This document shows, piece by piece, positions 9,895 through 19,105 of a stretch of 64,000 nt of DNA; position 1 is the stretch's first letter; each line of letters begins with the position of its first letter. This DNA is from Clostridia bacterium (GTDB lineage: Bacteria > Bacillota > Clostridia > Christensenellales > Aristaeellaceae). The notes under the pieces were generated by a model. The model saw only the letters and a program-made list of their open reading frames with translations, was not told where the DNA came from and made no database searches. The DNA is taken from positions 1 to 64,000 of the forward strand of contig JAFQQT010000038.1 of the NCBI GenBank assembly GCA_017410455.1, in the 5' to 3' direction. The position numbers were made by a program, and so were the translations under genes.

Positions 9895-12024
9895 ATGGCT
9901 GCAAACAAGCAGAAGCTCATTATTGTCGAGTCGCCCGCAAAGGCGCGTACCATCAGCAAATTCCTGGGGAAGGGCTACAAGGTGGAGGCGTCCCAGGGGC
10001 ATGTGCGCGACCTTCCCAAGAGCCAGATCGGCGTTGATCCCGAGGACGATTTCGCCCTGAAGTACATCACCATCCGCGGGCGTGGCGACATCCTTACCCG
10101 GATCCGCAAGGAAGCGCGCAACGCCACGCAGATCTTCCTGGCAACTGACCCGGACCGCGAAGGTGAAGCGATCTCCTGGCATCTGGCTCAGGTGCTGGGC
10201 ATCGATATGGAGCAGCCCTGCCGCATCGAATTCCACGAGGTGACCAAGAAGGCCATTCAGGCTGCGCTGAAGAACCCGCGTAAGCTGGACATGGGCCGCG
10301 TGGATGCGCAGCAGGCCCGCCGCGTGCTGGATCGTCTGGTGGGCTACAAGATCAGCCCCCTGCTGTGGACGAAGATCAAGAAGGGCCTTTCCGCAGGCCG
10401 CGTGCAGTCCGTCGCCACGCGCATGGTCGTGATGCGCGAGGCTGACATCGAAGCGTTCATCCCCGAGGAATACTGGGAAGTATCAACGAAGATGCAGGCG
10501 ATGATCGGCCGCGGACGCAAGGTTCACTTCAACACGCGCCTGGCGACCCTTGACGGCGCGAAGGCTGTGATCAGCAATGCCGCCGATGCGGAAGCTGCCG
10601 TTGAGCGCATCCGCAATGCGCATTTTGCCGTGTCCTCCGTCAAGCATGGCGAGAAGCGCAAGACGCCCGCTGCCCCCTTCACCACCTCCAGCCTGCAGCA
10701 GGAAGCCAGCCGCAAGCTCGGCTTCACCACCGCCAAGACCATGCAGGTCGTGCAGCAGCTCTACGAGGGCGTGGATCTGGAAGGCGAGGGCACGCAGGGT
10801 ATTGTGACCTACATCCGTACCGACAGCGTCCGCGTGAGCGATGACGCGCTGGCCGCCCTCCGGGAGTACATCCCGGAGCGTTTCGGCGCGGAATACCTGC
10901 CCGAAAAGCCCATTGAGTATCGTGGGCGCAAGAATGCCCAGGAAGCCCATGAGGCCATCCGTCCCACTGATGTGCACCGCACGCCGGAGAAGATCCGTGC
11001 CAGCCTCACCAAGGAGCAGTTCAACCTGTACCGGCTGATCTACAACCGATTCATCGCCAGCCAGATGATGCCGGCACTGTACGAAACGATGACCATGGAG
11101 ATCACCGGAAACGGCGTCGGCCTGCGCTTCTATGGCGAACACAAGAAGTTCCCCGGCTTCACTTCCGTCTACGAGGAGGGCACCGACGAGGATGTGGCCT
11201 CCAGCGAAACCACGCTGCCGCCCCTGAACGAAGGCGACGCCGCCCTCACCGAGGATGTGTTCAGCGAGCAGCACTTCACCCAGCCGCCCAGCCGGTACAC
11301 GGAAGCATCCCTCGTGCGTGCGCTGGAGGAGAAGGGCATCGGCCGTCCCTCCACTTATGCGCCTACCATCACCACCATCATCTCCCGTGGGTACGTCAGC
11401 CGTGAAAAGAAGCGCCTTTACCCCACGGAGCTGGGCCGCATGGTCACCAGTATGATGGAGGAGTACTTCGAGCACATCGTCGATACGGAGTTCACCGCGG
11501 AGCTGGAGGATCAGCTGGACGCAGTTGAGGAAGGTACGACGATGTGGAAGGAGATCATCCGCGATTTCTATCCCGGCTTCCGTGAAGCTCTGGAAGCAGC
11601 AGAGCAGCAGATCGAGAAGGTCGAGATCAAGGACGAACCTTCGGATGTACCCTGCGACAAGTGCGGTGCAATGATGGTCTACAAGATGGGCCGCTTTGGG
11701 CGCTTCCTGGCCTGCCCGAACTTCCCGGATTGCCGCAACACCCGCCCGATCCTGACCTACATCGAAGCGCCCTGCCCCGCCTGTGGCGCACGCCTGATGG
11801 AAAAGACCAGCAAGAAGAACCGTAAGTTCTACGGCTGCGAGTGCTATCCTGAGTGTACCTTCGTGTCCTGGGAAAAGCCCGTGACGGCTGTCTGCCCGCA
11901 GTGCGGCGGACATATGGTGGAAAAGCGCGGACGCAAGGGCGAGCTGTGGCATCTGTGCGCAAACGAGACCTGCCGCTGCCGCGTGGAGGTACAGCAGGAG
12001 AACACGGAGGACGCCGATGAGTGA
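9895..12024 (+). CDS. topA: DNA topoisomerase I
   Basis: 709 residues. Two ATGs are available; the one at 9895 is nine bases from GGAGG, whereas 9889 is only three bases away, so 9895 is preferred (protein begins [17 protein letters not shown]). The toprim domain ([19 protein letters not shown]) is followed by the type IA core with the catalytic tyrosine in TYIRTDS (about residue 306). Three four-cysteine zinc ribbons lie at the C terminus (about 585, 626 and 667). The enzyme relaxes negative supercoils. It overlaps trmFO by eight bases, indicating translational coupling. Confidence 0.97.
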   Translation: MAANKQKLIIVESPAKARTISKFLGKGYKVEASQGHVRDLPKSQIGVDPEDDFALKYITIRGRGDILTRIRKEARNATQIFLATDPDREGEAISWHLAQVLGIDMEQPCRIEFHEVTKKAIQAALKNPRKLDMGRVDAQQARRVLDRLVGYKISPLLWTKIKKGLSAGRVQSVATRMVVMREADIEAFIPEEYWEVSTKMQAMIGRGRKVHFNTRLATLDGAKAVISNAADAEAAVERIRNAHFAVSSVKHGEKRKTPAAPFTTSSLQQEASRKLGFTTAKTMQVVQQLYEGVDLEGEGTQGIVTYIRTDSVRVSDDALAALREYIPERFGAEYLPEKPIEYRGRKNAQEAHEAIRPTDVHRTPEKIRASLTKEQFNLYRLIYNRFIASQMMPALYETMTMEITGNGVGLRFYGEHKKFPGFTSVYEEGTDEDVASSETTLPPLNEGDAALTEDVFSEQHFTQPPSRYTEASLVRALEEKGIGRPSTYAPTITTIISRGYVSREKKRLYPTELGRMVTSMMEEYFEHIVDTEFTAELEDQLDAVEEGTTMWKEIIRDFYPGFREALEAAEQQIEKVEIKDEPSDVPCDKCGAMMVYKMGRFGRFLACPNFPDCRNTRPILTYIEAPCPACGARLMEKTSKKNRKFYGCECYPECTFVSWEKPVTAVCPQCGGHMVEKRGRKGELWHLCANETCRCRVEVQQENTEDADE

Positions 12025-13357
12025 TCTGCATGCAACGGTGGTGGGCGCTGGCCTGGCAGGCTGCGAAGCCGCATGGCAGCTTGCCCTGCAGGGCGTTCGC
12101 GTCAAGCTGATCGAAATGAAGCCGGGCAAGATGTCCCCGGCGCATCACAGCGAGCAGTTCGCCGAGCTTGTCTGCTCCAACTCCCTCCGCTCCGACCGGC
12201 TGACCAATGCTGTGGGGCTCCTGAAGGAAGAGATGCGGCTTTGCCACTCGCTGATCATGGCCGCGGCGGATCATGCCCGCGTTCCCGCTGGCGGCGCCCT
12301 GGCCGTTGACCGCGACGCTTTCTCCGGCTACATCACCCGTGCCCTGCGCGAGCATCCACTGGTGACGGTGGAATCCCGTGAAGTGACGGAGATCCCCGAT
12401 GGCCCGGTCATCATCGCGACCGGCCCGCTCACCTCCGACGCGCTCAGCGAGCACATCGCCAGCCTGCCTGGTCTGAGTACGCTGAATTTTTACGATGCGG
12501 CCGCGCCCATCGTTACCCTTGAATCGCTGAACATGGACCGCGTGTTCCGCCAGAGCCGCTACGGCAGGGGAGATGACTACCTCAACTGCCCCATGACCGA
12601 GACGGAGTACAACGCCTTCGTGGACGCGCTGCTGGAGGCTGAAACCGCCGAGATCCACGGCTTTGAGGAAACGAAGGTATTTGAGGGCTGCATGCCCGTG
12701 GAATCCATGGCCCGCCGCGGCAGGATGGTGCTGGCCTTCGGCCCCATGAAGCCTGTGGGCCTTGTCGACCCGCGCACGGGCAAGGAGGCGTATGCCGTCG
12801 TGCAGCTCCGCCAGGACAATGCCGAGGGCACGCTGTACAACCTCGTGGGCTTCCAGACCCGCCTGAAGTGGCCCGAGCAGAAGCGCGTTTTCGGCCTGAT
12901 TCCCGGGCTTGAGAACGCTGATTTCGCCCGCTACGGCGTGATGCACCGCAATACCTTCCTGCACTCGCCAGGCTTCCTGAACGCGCATTTCGAGATGATC
13001 AACCGTCCGCAGTGCTATTTCGCCGGGCAGATGACAGGCGTTGAGGGCTACGTGGAGAGCGCGGCCAGCGGCCTGCTGTGCGGCCTTTCCCTGGGACGCG
13101 ATCTGCGGGGACTGGGCACAGTGGAGCTGCCCGGCATCACCGCCATGGGCGCCATGGGCCGCTATGTGAGTACGCCCAACCGGCACTTCCAGCCCATGAA
13201 CTGCGCATTCGGCCTGATTGACGGGCTCGTGGTGGACAAGCAGCACAAGAAGATCCGCAACAAGCAGGAGCGTTACACCGTTATTTCCGAGCGCTCGCTG
13301 GCTTTCATGCGGCAGTGGTGTGCAGAGATCTACGGCGACACCCCCGCTTCATGCTGA
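12017..13357 (+). CDS. trmFO: Methylenetetrahydrofolate-tRNA (uracil-5-)-methyltransferase TrmFO
   Basis: 446 residues, ATG preceded by GGAGGACGCCG. The N-terminal FAD-binding motif is [16 protein letters not shown]. Other family signatures are [46 protein letters not shown] and the C-terminal [14 protein letters not shown]. TrmFO forms 5-methyluridine at position 54 of tRNA using methylene-THF and FAD, as in most Firmicutes. The gene sits between topA and hslV as in Bacillus, although the xerC-type gene found there in Bacillus is absent from this position. Confidence 0.97.
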   Translation: MSDLHATVVGAGLAGCEAAWQLALQGVRVKLIEMKPGKMSPAHHSEQFAELVCSNSLRSDRLTNAVGLLKEEMRLCHSLIMAAADHARVPAGGALAVDRDAFSGYITRALREHPLVTVESREVTEIPDGPVIIATGPLTSDALSEHIASLPGLSTLNFYDAAAPIVTLESLNMDRVFRQSRYGRGDDYLNCPMTETEYNAFVDALLEAETAEIHGFEETKVFEGCMPVESMARRGRMVLAFGPMKPVGLVDPRTGKEAYAVVQLRQDNAEGTLYNLVGFQTRLKWPEQKRVFGLIPGLENADFARYGVMHRNTFLHSPGFLNAHFEMINRPQCYFAGQMTGVEGYVESAASGLLCGLSLGRDLRGLGTVELPGITAMGAMGRYVSTPNRHFQPMNCAFGLIDGLVVDKQHKKIRNKQERYTVISERSLAFMRQWCAEIYGDTPASC

Positions 13358-13373
13358 GTTCAGCAAAGGGTGC

Positions 13374-13379
13374 TATGAT
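13374..13379 (+). promoter_or_regulatory. Extended -10 candidate promoter for hslVU
   Basis: TGCTATGAT has the TGn extension that recurs at other promoters in this window. No good -35 hexamer is seen 17 bases upstream. It lies just after the trmFO stop codon. Confidence 0.45.
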
Positions 13380-13380
13380 C

Positions 13381-13412
13381 GGCATGTGCCCGTGTATATT
13401 GGCACAGATGCC
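13381..13412 (+). other. Hairpin in the hslV leader
   Basis: GGCATGTGCC (13381-13390) pairs with GGCACAGATGCC (13401-13412), ten pairs with one bulged G, around an AT-rich loop. No T-run follows, so it is not a typical terminator. It lies between the trmFO stop and the hslV ribosome binding site. Confidence 0.5.
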
Positions 13413-13436
13413 TATTGTGAATCCGGAGGAATAATT

Positions 13437-13976
13437 ATGAGCATTGAACTGAGAGGTACGACCATCTGCGCGGTGTGCAAGGATGGGAAGATCGCCATTG
13501 CCGGCGATGGTCAGGTGACCATGGGCGAGAGCGTTGTCTTCAAGTCCAACGCGCGCAAGGTGCGTCGCATTTATGGCGGAAAGGTCGTTGTCGGCTTTGC
13601 CGGCGCGACCGTGGACGCCTTCACGCTTTTTGACAAGTTTGAAGAGAAGCTGACGCAGTGCAACGGTAACCTCGAGCGTGCCGCCGTGCAGCTGGCGCAG
13701 CTGTGGCGCACCGAGCAGGGCATGCGGCAGATGAACTGCATGATGATCGTCGCCGACAGCGAGCAGCTGCTGGTGCTCACCGGTGTGGGCGATGTGATGG
13801 AGCCCGACAGCGGCGTGGCGGCCATCGGATCGGGCGGCAACTATGCCCTCGCTGCTGCCCGTGCGCTGGTGGAGAACACCGACCTCACCGCCCACGAGAT
13901 CGCTGAAAAAGCGCTGCACATCGCCGCGTCCATCTGCGTGTTCACCAACGAGAACATCATCGTTGAAGATGTGTAA
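13437..13976 (+). CDS. hslV: ATP-dependent protease peptidase subunit HslV (ClpQ)
   Basis: 179 residues; ATG at 13437, seven bases after CCGGAGG. The N terminus reads MSIELRG then TTICAV. The Thr-Thr pair is the conserved start of mature HslV, so a seven-residue propeptide would have to be removed to expose Thr8 as nucleophile. GDGQVTMGE and the [14 protein letters not shown] segment are characteristic. HslV forms the proteolytic double ring activated by the HslU ATPase. It is followed 13 bases later by hslU. Confidence 0.96.
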   Translation: MSIELRGTTICAVCKDGKIAIAGDGQVTMGESVVFKSNARKVRRIYGGKVVVGFAGATVDAFTLFDKFEEKLTQCNGNLERAAVQLAQLWRTEQGMRQMNCMMIVADSEQLLVLTGVGDVMEPDSGVAAIGSGGNYALAAARALVENTDLTAHEIAEKALHIAASICVFTNENIIVEDV

Positions 13977-13989
13977 GGAGGGACGGAAC

Positions 13990-15360
13990 ATGGCAGAATT
14001 GACGCCCCGTCAGATCGTGCGGGAGCTGGACCGGTACATCATCGGCCAGGCTGAAGCGAAGAAATCCGTGGCCATCGCGCTGCGCAACCGTTACCGCCGC
14101 TCCATGGTGGAGGAGAGCATGCGCGACGAGATCAGCCCGAAGAACATCCTGATGATCGGCCCCACCGGCGTTGGCAAAACGGAGATTGCACGTCGCCTGG
14201 CCAAGCTGGTTGCTGCGCCCTTCATCAAGGTGGAGGCGACAAAGTTCACCGAGGTCGGTTATGTCGGCCGCGATGTGGAGAGCATCATCCGCGATCTGGT
14301 GGAGAACGCCATCCGCATGGTGAAGGATGAGCACGTCCGCCGCGTGGAACCCCGTGCCCGCGTGATCGCCGAGGATCGGCTGGTGTCCCTGCTGGTTCAT
14401 CCGCAGAAGAAGCCCTCCAGCCAGGGCATGAGCCTTGACTTCCTTCTGGGCCGCACCAGATCCCCGCAGCCCGTGGAGGATGAAACGCCTGAAGTAGGTG
14501 GCAAACGTGAGGAGCTCCGCCAGCAGCTGATGCGCGGCGAACTGGAGGATATGGAGATCGAAGTTGAAGTGGAAGAGGCTGCCCCCACGCTGGACGTCGG
14601 CGGCAATTCCATCAGCCTGGGCGATATGATGGGCAACATGATGCCCCGCAAGACCCGCATGCGCCGCATGAAGGTCCGCGAGGCCCGGCGCATCCTGGAA
14701 GGCCAGGAGAGCGACAAGCTCATCGACATGGACGCCGTGCATGAGGAAGCCATCCAGCGCGCCGAGCAGCACGGCATCGTCTTCATCGATGAGATCGACA
14801 AGATCGCCGGTCACCGCGCTGGCAGCGGCCCGGACGTCAGCAGGGAAGGCGTGCAGCGCGATATCCTGCCCATTGTTGAGGGCAGCGTCGTCAATACGAA
14901 ATACGGCCCCGTGAAGACTGACTACATGCTCTTCATCGCCGCGGGCGCCTTCCACGTGGCCAAGGTCAGCGACCTGATCCCGGAGCTGCAGGGCCGCTTC
15001 CCGGTGCATGTGCGCCTGCAGTCCCTGACGAGGGAGGATTTCCAGAGCATCCTGACCCAGCCGGATAACGCGCTGACCCTCCAGTACAAGGCTTTGCTGG
15101 CCGTGGACAATGTGATGCTGGACTTTGAGCAGAGCGCCATCGAGGCGATTGCTGATGCAGCATTTACCGCCAATGAAACGGCGGAGGACATCGGCGCGCG
15201 CCGCCTGCATGCTGTGTTCGAGCAGCTGCTGGAGGACATCTCCTTCAATGCAGGGGATCCTGACATGCCGCCCATTCAGCTGGCCATCAACGGCGACTAT
15301 GTCCGCAGCCATCTCTCCGGCGAAAACAAGCCCCAGGACACCCGGAAGTACATTCTCTGA
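13990..15360 (+). CDS. hslU: ATP-dependent protease ATPase subunit HslU (ClpY)
   Basis: 456 residues; ATG at 13990 after GGAGGGACGGAAC. It starts with the family sequence LTPRQIVRELDRYIIGQ, then Walker A GPTGVGKT (about 57-64), the FTEVGYVGRDVESIIRDL segment, a variable I-domain and Walker B IVFIDEIDKIA (about 262-272). The C-terminal AAA+ small domain includes ETAEDIGARRLH. It unfolds substrates for HslV. Length is normal for the family. Confidence 0.97.
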   Translation: MAELTPRQIVRELDRYIIGQAEAKKSVAIALRNRYRRSMVEESMRDEISPKNILMIGPTGVGKTEIARRLAKLVAAPFIKVEATKFTEVGYVGRDVESIIRDLVENAIRMVKDEHVRRVEPRARVIAEDRLVSLLVHPQKKPSSQGMSLDFLLGRTRSPQPVEDETPEVGGKREELRQQLMRGELEDMEIEVEVEEAAPTLDVGGNSISLGDMMGNMMPRKTRMRRMKVREARRILEGQESDKLIDMDAVHEEAIQRAEQHGIVFIDEIDKIAGHRAGSGPDVSREGVQRDILPIVEGSVVNTKYGPVKTDYMLFIAAGAFHVAKVSDLIPELQGRFPVHVRLQSLTREDFQSILTQPDNALTLQYKALLAVDNVMLDFEQSAIEAIADAAFTANETAEDIGARRLHAVFEQLLEDISFNAGDPDMPPIQLAINGDYVRSHLSGENKPQDTRKYIL

Positions 15361-15373
15361 TACACGAAAAATA

Positions 15374-15412
15374 CCGCCTGCATTGCAAAAGGGCTTTGCA
15401 GGCGGATGTTTT
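15374..15412 (+). terminator. Terminator after hslU
   Basis: CCGCCTGCA (15374-15382) pairs with TGCAGGCGG (15397-15405), followed by ATGTTTT. The right arm also overlaps the -35 region of the proC promoter. Confidence 0.7.
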
Positions 15413-15423
15413 CATGCTATAAT
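15395..15423 (+). promoter_or_regulatory. proC promoter with extended -10
   Basis: TTTGCA (15395-15400), 17 bases, then TATAAT (15418-15423) preceded by TGC. The extended -10 is perfect; the -35 is weak and sits inside the hslU terminator stem. Confidence 0.7.
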
Positions 15424-15453
15424 AGTGGCAAATCCACTCAAAGGACTGATGAT

Positions 15454-16257
15454 ATGCTGAAGCTGGGTTTCATTGGCGCCGGAAACATGGGCACGGCCAT
15501 CCTGCGCGGCCTGATTGCGGCGAACTACCTGACCGCTGACGACATGGCCATCTGCGACCTGAACACCCGCCGCCTCGAGGAGCTGTCAGATGAGTATCCC
15601 GGCCTGACCTGCACCGAATCCGATGCGGAGCTGGCGGAGATGTGCGACATGATCGTGCTGGCCGTGAAACCTTTCTTCATGGCTGAGGTCATCGAGCACA
15701 TCCGCGACGCCCTGAATGGCAAGGCCGTCATCAGCATTGCCGCAGGCTGGACCGTTGAGCAGCTCTACGACGCCCTGGAGGGCAGCGGGGCAACATGCCT
15801 TCGCGTAATGCCCAACACGCCCGCGATGGTGGGTGAGGGGATGACCGCCCTGTGCGAAGACACGACCTTCTCCGAAGAGGACTTCGAGTTCGCCAAGGGC
15901 ATCTTCGATTCTGTCGGCCGCACCGTTGTGTTGCCCGAAAGGTTGTTTGACGGCGTCATCGCCATCAGCGGCAGCAGCCCGGCATATGTCTACATGCTCA
16001 TCGAGGCCATGGCCGACGCCGGTGTGAAGGAAGGCCTGTACCGCAATACGGCTTACGAGCTGGCAGCGCAGGCCGTGCTGGGCAGCGCGCTGATGGTGCT
16101 GCAGAGCGGCACCCATCCGGCCGCCCTCAAGGACGCGGTTTGTTCACCCGGGGGCACCACCATCGAGGCTGTCGAGGAGCTTGAGCGCAAGGGCTTCCGC
16201 GCTGCCGTGATGGACGCTATGCGCGTCTGCGCGCAGAAATCAAGAAATATGTCTTAA
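15454..16257 (+). CDS. proC: Pyrroline-5-carboxylate reductase
   Basis: 267 residues; ATG at 15454 with AAAGGA upstream. N-terminal NAD(P) site GFIGAGNMGTAIL, then VLAVKPFFM, RVMPNTPAMVGEGM and the C-terminal SGSSPAYVYMLIEAMADAGV and SPGGTTIEAV signatures of ProC. It reduces pyrroline-5-carboxylate to proline. The matching proA gene begins at 63078, far from here, so the proline genes are not in one operon in this window. Confidence 0.96.
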   Translation: MLKLGFIGAGNMGTAILRGLIAANYLTADDMAICDLNTRRLEELSDEYPGLTCTESDAELAEMCDMIVLAVKPFFMAEVIEHIRDALNGKAVISIAAGWTVEQLYDALEGSGATCLRVMPNTPAMVGEGMTALCEDTTFSEEDFEFAKGIFDSVGRTVVLPERLFDGVIAISGSSPAYVYMLIEAMADAGVKEGLYRNTAYELAAQAVLGSALMVLQSGTHPAALKDAVCSPGGTTIEAVEELERKGFRAAVMDAMRVCAQKSRNMS

Positions 16258-16306
16258 TTGCGGCATATAATTTTGTGCATTTTGACGAGAGAAGGGGAGT
16301 ATCACA

Positions 16307-16789
16307 TTGTCTGAAACCCGACCCCGCAAGAAGGTTGACATCTATACGGACGGTGCCTGCTCCGGCAATCCCGGCCCCGGCGGCTGGGGCTGCATCCTGG
16401 AGTTCGGCCCGCACCGCAAGGAAATGTCCGGCTACATGGCCGGCACGACCAACAACCGCATGGAGCTTTTCGCGGCCATCAGCGCGCTGGGCGCACTCCG
16501 CGAGCCCTGCGATGTGACGCTGTATTCGGACAGCAACTATCTCGTTCAGGCGTTCAACGATCACTGGATCGATGGCTGGCAGCGCCGGGGATGGAAGACC
16601 TCCAGCGGCACGCCCGTGGAGAATCAGGATCTCTGGGCCATCCTGCTGCTGCAGACGCGCAAGCACAATGTGCGGTTCGTCAAGGTCAAGGGTCATGCGG
16701 ATCATCCGCAGAACAACCGCTGCGATGAGCTGGCCACCAGCGCAATCCGCGAATACAGGCGCATCAATGCCATGGATGAGGATTCCTGA
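16307..16789 (+). CDS. rnhA: Ribonuclease HI
   Basis: 160 residues from a TTG start eight bases after GAAGGGGAG. Type 1 RNase H motifs are complete: YTDGACSGNPGPGGWG (Asp about 15), NRMELFAAI (Glu about 52), YSDSNYLVQAF (Asp about 75), the WIDGWQRRGWKT basic handle, VKGHADHPQNNRCDELA (His and final Asp). It removes RNA from RNA-DNA hybrids. TATAAT at 16266-16271 could be its -10 element, but no matching -35 is evident. Confidence 0.95.
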   Translation: MSETRPRKKVDIYTDGACSGNPGPGGWGCILEFGPHRKEMSGYMAGTTNNRMELFAAISALGALREPCDVTLYSDSNYLVQAFNDHWIDGWQRRGWKTSSGTPVENQDLWAILLLQTRKHNVRFVKVKGHADHPQNNRCDELATSAIREYRRINAMDEDS

Positions 16790-16795
16790 CCACCG

Positions 16796-16833
16796 CCCGG
16801 AGAGGTACGGCGACGTGTTTCTCCGGGTCATTT
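16796..16833 (+). terminator. Possible terminator after rnhA
   Basis: CCCGGAGA (16796-16803) pairs with TCTCCGGG (16820-16827); the following TCATTTC is only a weak T-run. Confidence 0.45.
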
Positions 16834-16867
16834 CAGGTTCATGGCACATGATATCCGAAGGGGATAA

Positions 16868-16915
16868 ACACTTACAACTATTCGCTAAACCACAGTTTTA
16901 CGAATAGTTGAGTGT
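16868..16915 (+). repeat. Long imperfect inverted repeat upstream of the XerS-like gene; possible dif-like site or operator
   Basis: The perfect core arms are CAACTATTCG (16875-16884) and CGAATAGTTG (16901-16910). Outer bases ACACT and AGTGT and inner bases TAAAC and GTTTTA extend the symmetry to about 48 bases around a CACA centre. No T-run follows, so it is not a normal terminator. It lies 25 bases before a tyrosine recombinase gene. In streptococci and lactococci the dif site sits next to xerS, so a self-linked recombination site is a reasonable candidate. An operator or RNA hairpin is the alternative. Confidence 0.6.
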
Positions 16916-16939
16916 ATTTCAACGAAGGGAGGGGCTTTT

Positions 16940-18052
16940 GTGGCCGAACAGCTGCCATATCGTGAGCAAATCGACGCAGACCGGATCCAGCGCATCCGCG
17001 ACATCTCGCGTGAGCTTCCGCAGGCATGCGGTGATTTTCTGCGCGCCATCGCCGTAACCACCGGCACGTTCACACGTCTTGCGTATGCCATCGACCTCAA
17101 GACATTCTTCCACTTCCTTCAGCTGGAGCGCGTTCGCTTTGCACAGAAGCCGCTCTACAGCTTCACCGACGAAGATCTGGCATCCCTCACCCAGGACGAT
17201 CTGACCGCCTACATTGACTACCTGACCTTCTACTACAAGGAAGACCCCGAGACTGACAAGCAGCGCGTGCTTGTGAATCACGAGCTGTCCATTAAGCGCA
17301 AGCTTTGCGCCATCCGCACGTTTTACGAGTACCTTTTCAGGAACAAGCGGATCCCGGCCAACATCACGACGCTCGTGCCCCTGCCCAAAGTCCATGAAAA
17401 GCCCATCATCCGCCTTACGCTCGACGAAATGCGCCGTATGCTGGAACTTGCAGCCACTGGCGATAACCTGACCGCCCATCAGCAGGGTTATCACCGCCGC
17501 ACAGTCAAGCGGGATTATGCGCTTCTGTCGCTGTTTTTGGGCACCGGCGTTCGCGTATCCGAATGTGTAGGCATCAATATCAGCGATATCGACCTGGAGA
17601 ACAACGCCTTTCTGGTGACGCGAAAGGGCGGCAATCAGGTGGTGCTGTATTATCCGCCGGAAGTTGCTGAAGCGCTGGCTGAATACATACTGGAGCGCGA
17701 GCAGATCGAGGCGCTGCCGGGCCACGAGGATGCGCTGTTCCTGTCCCTGCAGCGGCGGCGCATCACGCAACGCGCCGTACAGAATCTGGTCAAGAAGTAT
17801 GCGGCCGTGGCTGCGCCGCTGAAGCCCCGCATCAGCCCGCACAAACTGCGCAGCACCTTCGCCACAAACCTTTACAACAGCACCGGAGATATCTACCTGG
17901 TTGCGGACGTCCTCGGCCACTCCTCTGTGGACACGACGCGCCGCCACTATGCGGACATGACCGACGCCCGGCGTCGCATGGCAGCCGAGCATGTTGATCT
18001 GCCCACCTTCGATGACGCCTCGGGCGCACACAACCCATCAGACGAAGAATGA
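16940..18052 (+). CDS. Site-specific tyrosine recombinase, XerS-like
   Basis: 370 residues from a GTG start after GGGAGGGG. An N-terminal SAM-like core-binding domain (about 1-150) precedes the catalytic domain. All active-site residues are visible: Arg in GTGVRVSE, Lys in VTRKGGNQ, His-x-x-Arg in [14 protein letters not shown], His in VLGHSS and the nucleophilic Tyr in RRHYADM. The length (about 70 residues above XerC/XerD) and an insertion before the first Arg resemble XerS of streptococci, which alone resolves chromosome dimers. No integrase-type context such as attachment repeats or phage genes is present. XerC/D-type function with another partner cannot be excluded. Confidence 0.88.
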   Translation: MAEQLPYREQIDADRIQRIRDISRELPQACGDFLRAIAVTTGTFTRLAYAIDLKTFFHFLQLERVRFAQKPLYSFTDEDLASLTQDDLTAYIDYLTFYYKEDPETDKQRVLVNHELSIKRKLCAIRTFYEYLFRNKRIPANITTLVPLPKVHEKPIIRLTLDEMRRMLELAATGDNLTAHQQGYHRRTVKRDYALLSLFLGTGVRVSECVGINISDIDLENNAFLVTRKGGNQVVLYYPPEVAEALAEYILEREQIEALPGHEDALFLSLQRRRITQRAVQNLVKKYAAVAAPLKPRISPHKLRSTFATNLYNSTGDIYLVADVLGHSSVDTTRRHYADMTDARRRMAAEHVDLPTFDDASGAHNPSDEE

Positions 18053-18079
18053 CGCTGACCGGTCAGTCAGCGTCATTTT
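18050..18079 (+). terminator. Terminator overlapping the recombinase stop codon
   Basis: TGACGCTGAC (18050-18059) pairs perfectly with GTCAGCGTCA (18066-18075), followed by TTTTCTC. The stem includes the stop codon of the recombinase gene and also encodes the last residues of the convergent Cys-rich gene. Confidence 0.85.
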
Positions 18080-18251
18080 CTCTCAGGAGAATCCCGTCGA
18101 TGGAGATGGCACGGTAATCATCACCGTCCACCAGCCCCAGGCAGCGCATGCAGTTGTCACACATCTTTTCAGGATCAAGGTCGCAGCGGTCGCATTCGCC
18201 GCAGCCATCGCAAACCTTGTCCTCCGTGATCACGCACATCTTCTTCACCAT
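18063..18251 (-). CDS. Small Cys-rich protein (possible metal-binding)
   Basis: 62 residues if started at the ATG at 18251, which is five bases from a strong GGGGAGG. A GTG at 18257 overlaps that site and is rejected. Eight cysteines occur, seven of them in [10 protein letters not shown] and MCDNCMRC, with CxxC spacing as in zinc ribbons or small iron-sulfur proteins. It has its own promoter (18270-18298) divergent from lexA, and the LexA box lies within ten bases of that promoter. The function is unknown. Reality of the gene is supported by promoter, ribosome binding site and cysteine pattern rather than by a recognised family. Confidence 0.7.
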   Translation of the reverse strand: MVKKMCVITEDKVCDGCGECDRCDLDPEKMCDNCMRCLGLVDGDDYRAISIDGILLRENDAD

Positions 18252-18269
18252 TTCCACCTCCCCTTTCAG

Positions 18270-18298
18270 ATTATAGCATACGCGAAAAAAATGTGCAA
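18270..18298 (-). promoter_or_regulatory. Promoter of the small Cys-rich gene
   Basis: Read leftward: TTGCAC, 17 bases, then TATAAT preceded by TGC (extended -10). It is back to back with the lexA promoter. Confidence 0.7.
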
Positions 18299-18303
18299 GT
18301 CAT

Positions 18304-18317
18304 CGAACAACTGTTTG
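18304..18317. promoter_or_regulatory. LexA (SOS) box
   Basis: CGAACAACTGTTTG fits the Gram-positive LexA consensus CGAAC-N4-GTTYG. It overlaps the lexA -35 element (18315-18320), indicating autorepression, and lies six bases upstream of the -35 of the leftward Cys-rich gene, which may therefore also be SOS-controlled. Confidence 0.9.
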
Positions 18318-18343
18318 ATTTTTTGCCGAACATGTGCTATAAT
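18315..18343 (+). promoter_or_regulatory. lexA promoter
   Basis: TTGATT (18315-18320), 17 bases, TATAAT (18338-18343) with TGC before it. Confidence 0.85.
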
Positions 18344-18374
18344 GATTCCGAATCCAAGCAAAGGTGGTATTGTT

Positions 18375-18986
18375 ATGCAAAGACCTCGTGGTGATAATCA
18401 GCAGCGTATCCTCGATTTCATCAAGTCCGAGATTCAGACCAAGGGTTACCCGCCGTCTGTGCGGGAAATCGCGTTGGCTGTGGGTCTGAAGTCCACATCC
18501 ACGGTGCACGGCCATCTCCAGCGCCTCGAAAAGCGCGGCCTGCTGCATCGCGACGCCATGAAGCCCCGCGCCATGGAGGTCGTTGGCGACCCCAATTTCG
18601 TGCGCAACAACTCCACTGCAGTGCCCGTCATCGGCCGTGTGACCGCCGGAACGCCGATTCTCGCAGAGGAAAACCTGGATGAATACGTGCCCATCCCCGA
18701 GGTCATGCTGGGTGAAGGCGAGCACTTCATCCTGCTGGTGCGCGGCGATTCCATGATCGAAGCCGGCATCCTCGACGGCGATCACATCGTCGTCCGCAAG
18801 ACCTCTGACGCCAGCAACGGCGAGATCGTCGTGGCGATGATCGACGATTCTGCCACGGTGAAACGTTTCTTCCGCGAGGATGGACACTTCCGCCTGCAGC
18901 CGGAAAACAGCAGCATGCCCCCCATCATCGTGAACGAAGTAACCATTCTTGGAAAGGTCGTTTCCCTGTACAGGCTCGTTCATTAA
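18375..18986 (+). CDS. lexA: LexA repressor
   Basis: 203 residues; ATG at 18375 after AAAGGTGG. The N-terminal winged helix ([38 protein letters not shown]) is typical. The autocleavage Ala-Gly lies in [10 protein letters not shown] (about 91-92); the catalytic Ser is in GDSMIEAGI (about 126) and the Lys in ATVKRFF (about 163). It represses SOS genes until RecA filaments trigger self-cleavage. The upstream box supports autoregulation. Confidence 0.97.
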   Translation: MQRPRGDNQQRILDFIKSEIQTKGYPPSVREIALAVGLKSTSTVHGHLQRLEKRGLLHRDAMKPRAMEVVGDPNFVRNNSTAVPVIGRVTAGTPILAEENLDEYVPIPEVMLGEGEHFILLVRGDSMIEAGILDGDHIVVRKTSDASNGEIVVAMIDDSATVKRFFREDGHFRLQPENSSMPPIIVNEVTILGKVVSLYRLVH

Positions 18987-19042
18987 GGTGCATCTTTCGG
19001 CAATTAGCGCCGAATAAAAAACTCGTCATCGGGTTATGAAAA

Positions 19043-19095
19043 CCTTGCATTCGGTTATCCAATGTGCTATAATAGTGGCATATCCGAATGCAAGG
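19043..19095. promoter_or_regulatory. Perfect 12-bp inverted repeat bracketing the hlyIII promoter
   Basis: CCTTGCATTCGG (19043-19054) and CCGAATGCAAGG (19084-19095) are exact reverse complements 29 bases apart. The left arm contains the -35 hexamer TTGCAT. The right arm covers the early transcript and touches the ribosome binding site. Only the right arm would be transcribed, so this acts at DNA level if it acts at all: a likely operator for an unknown dimeric regulator. Confidence 0.65.
19045..19073 (+). promoter_or_regulatory. Promoter of the hemolysin III-like gene
   Basis: TTGCAT (19045-19050), 17 bases, TATAAT (19068-19073) with a TGC extension. Confidence 0.8.
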
Positions 19096-19105
19096 GGGTT
19101 TTCCT

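Noticed and set aside
18990..19020. Hairpin after lexA (TTCGGC/GCCGAA) as terminator
   Set aside because: It is followed by an A-run, not a T-run, on the strand of lexA, and the leftward strand has no gene to terminate.
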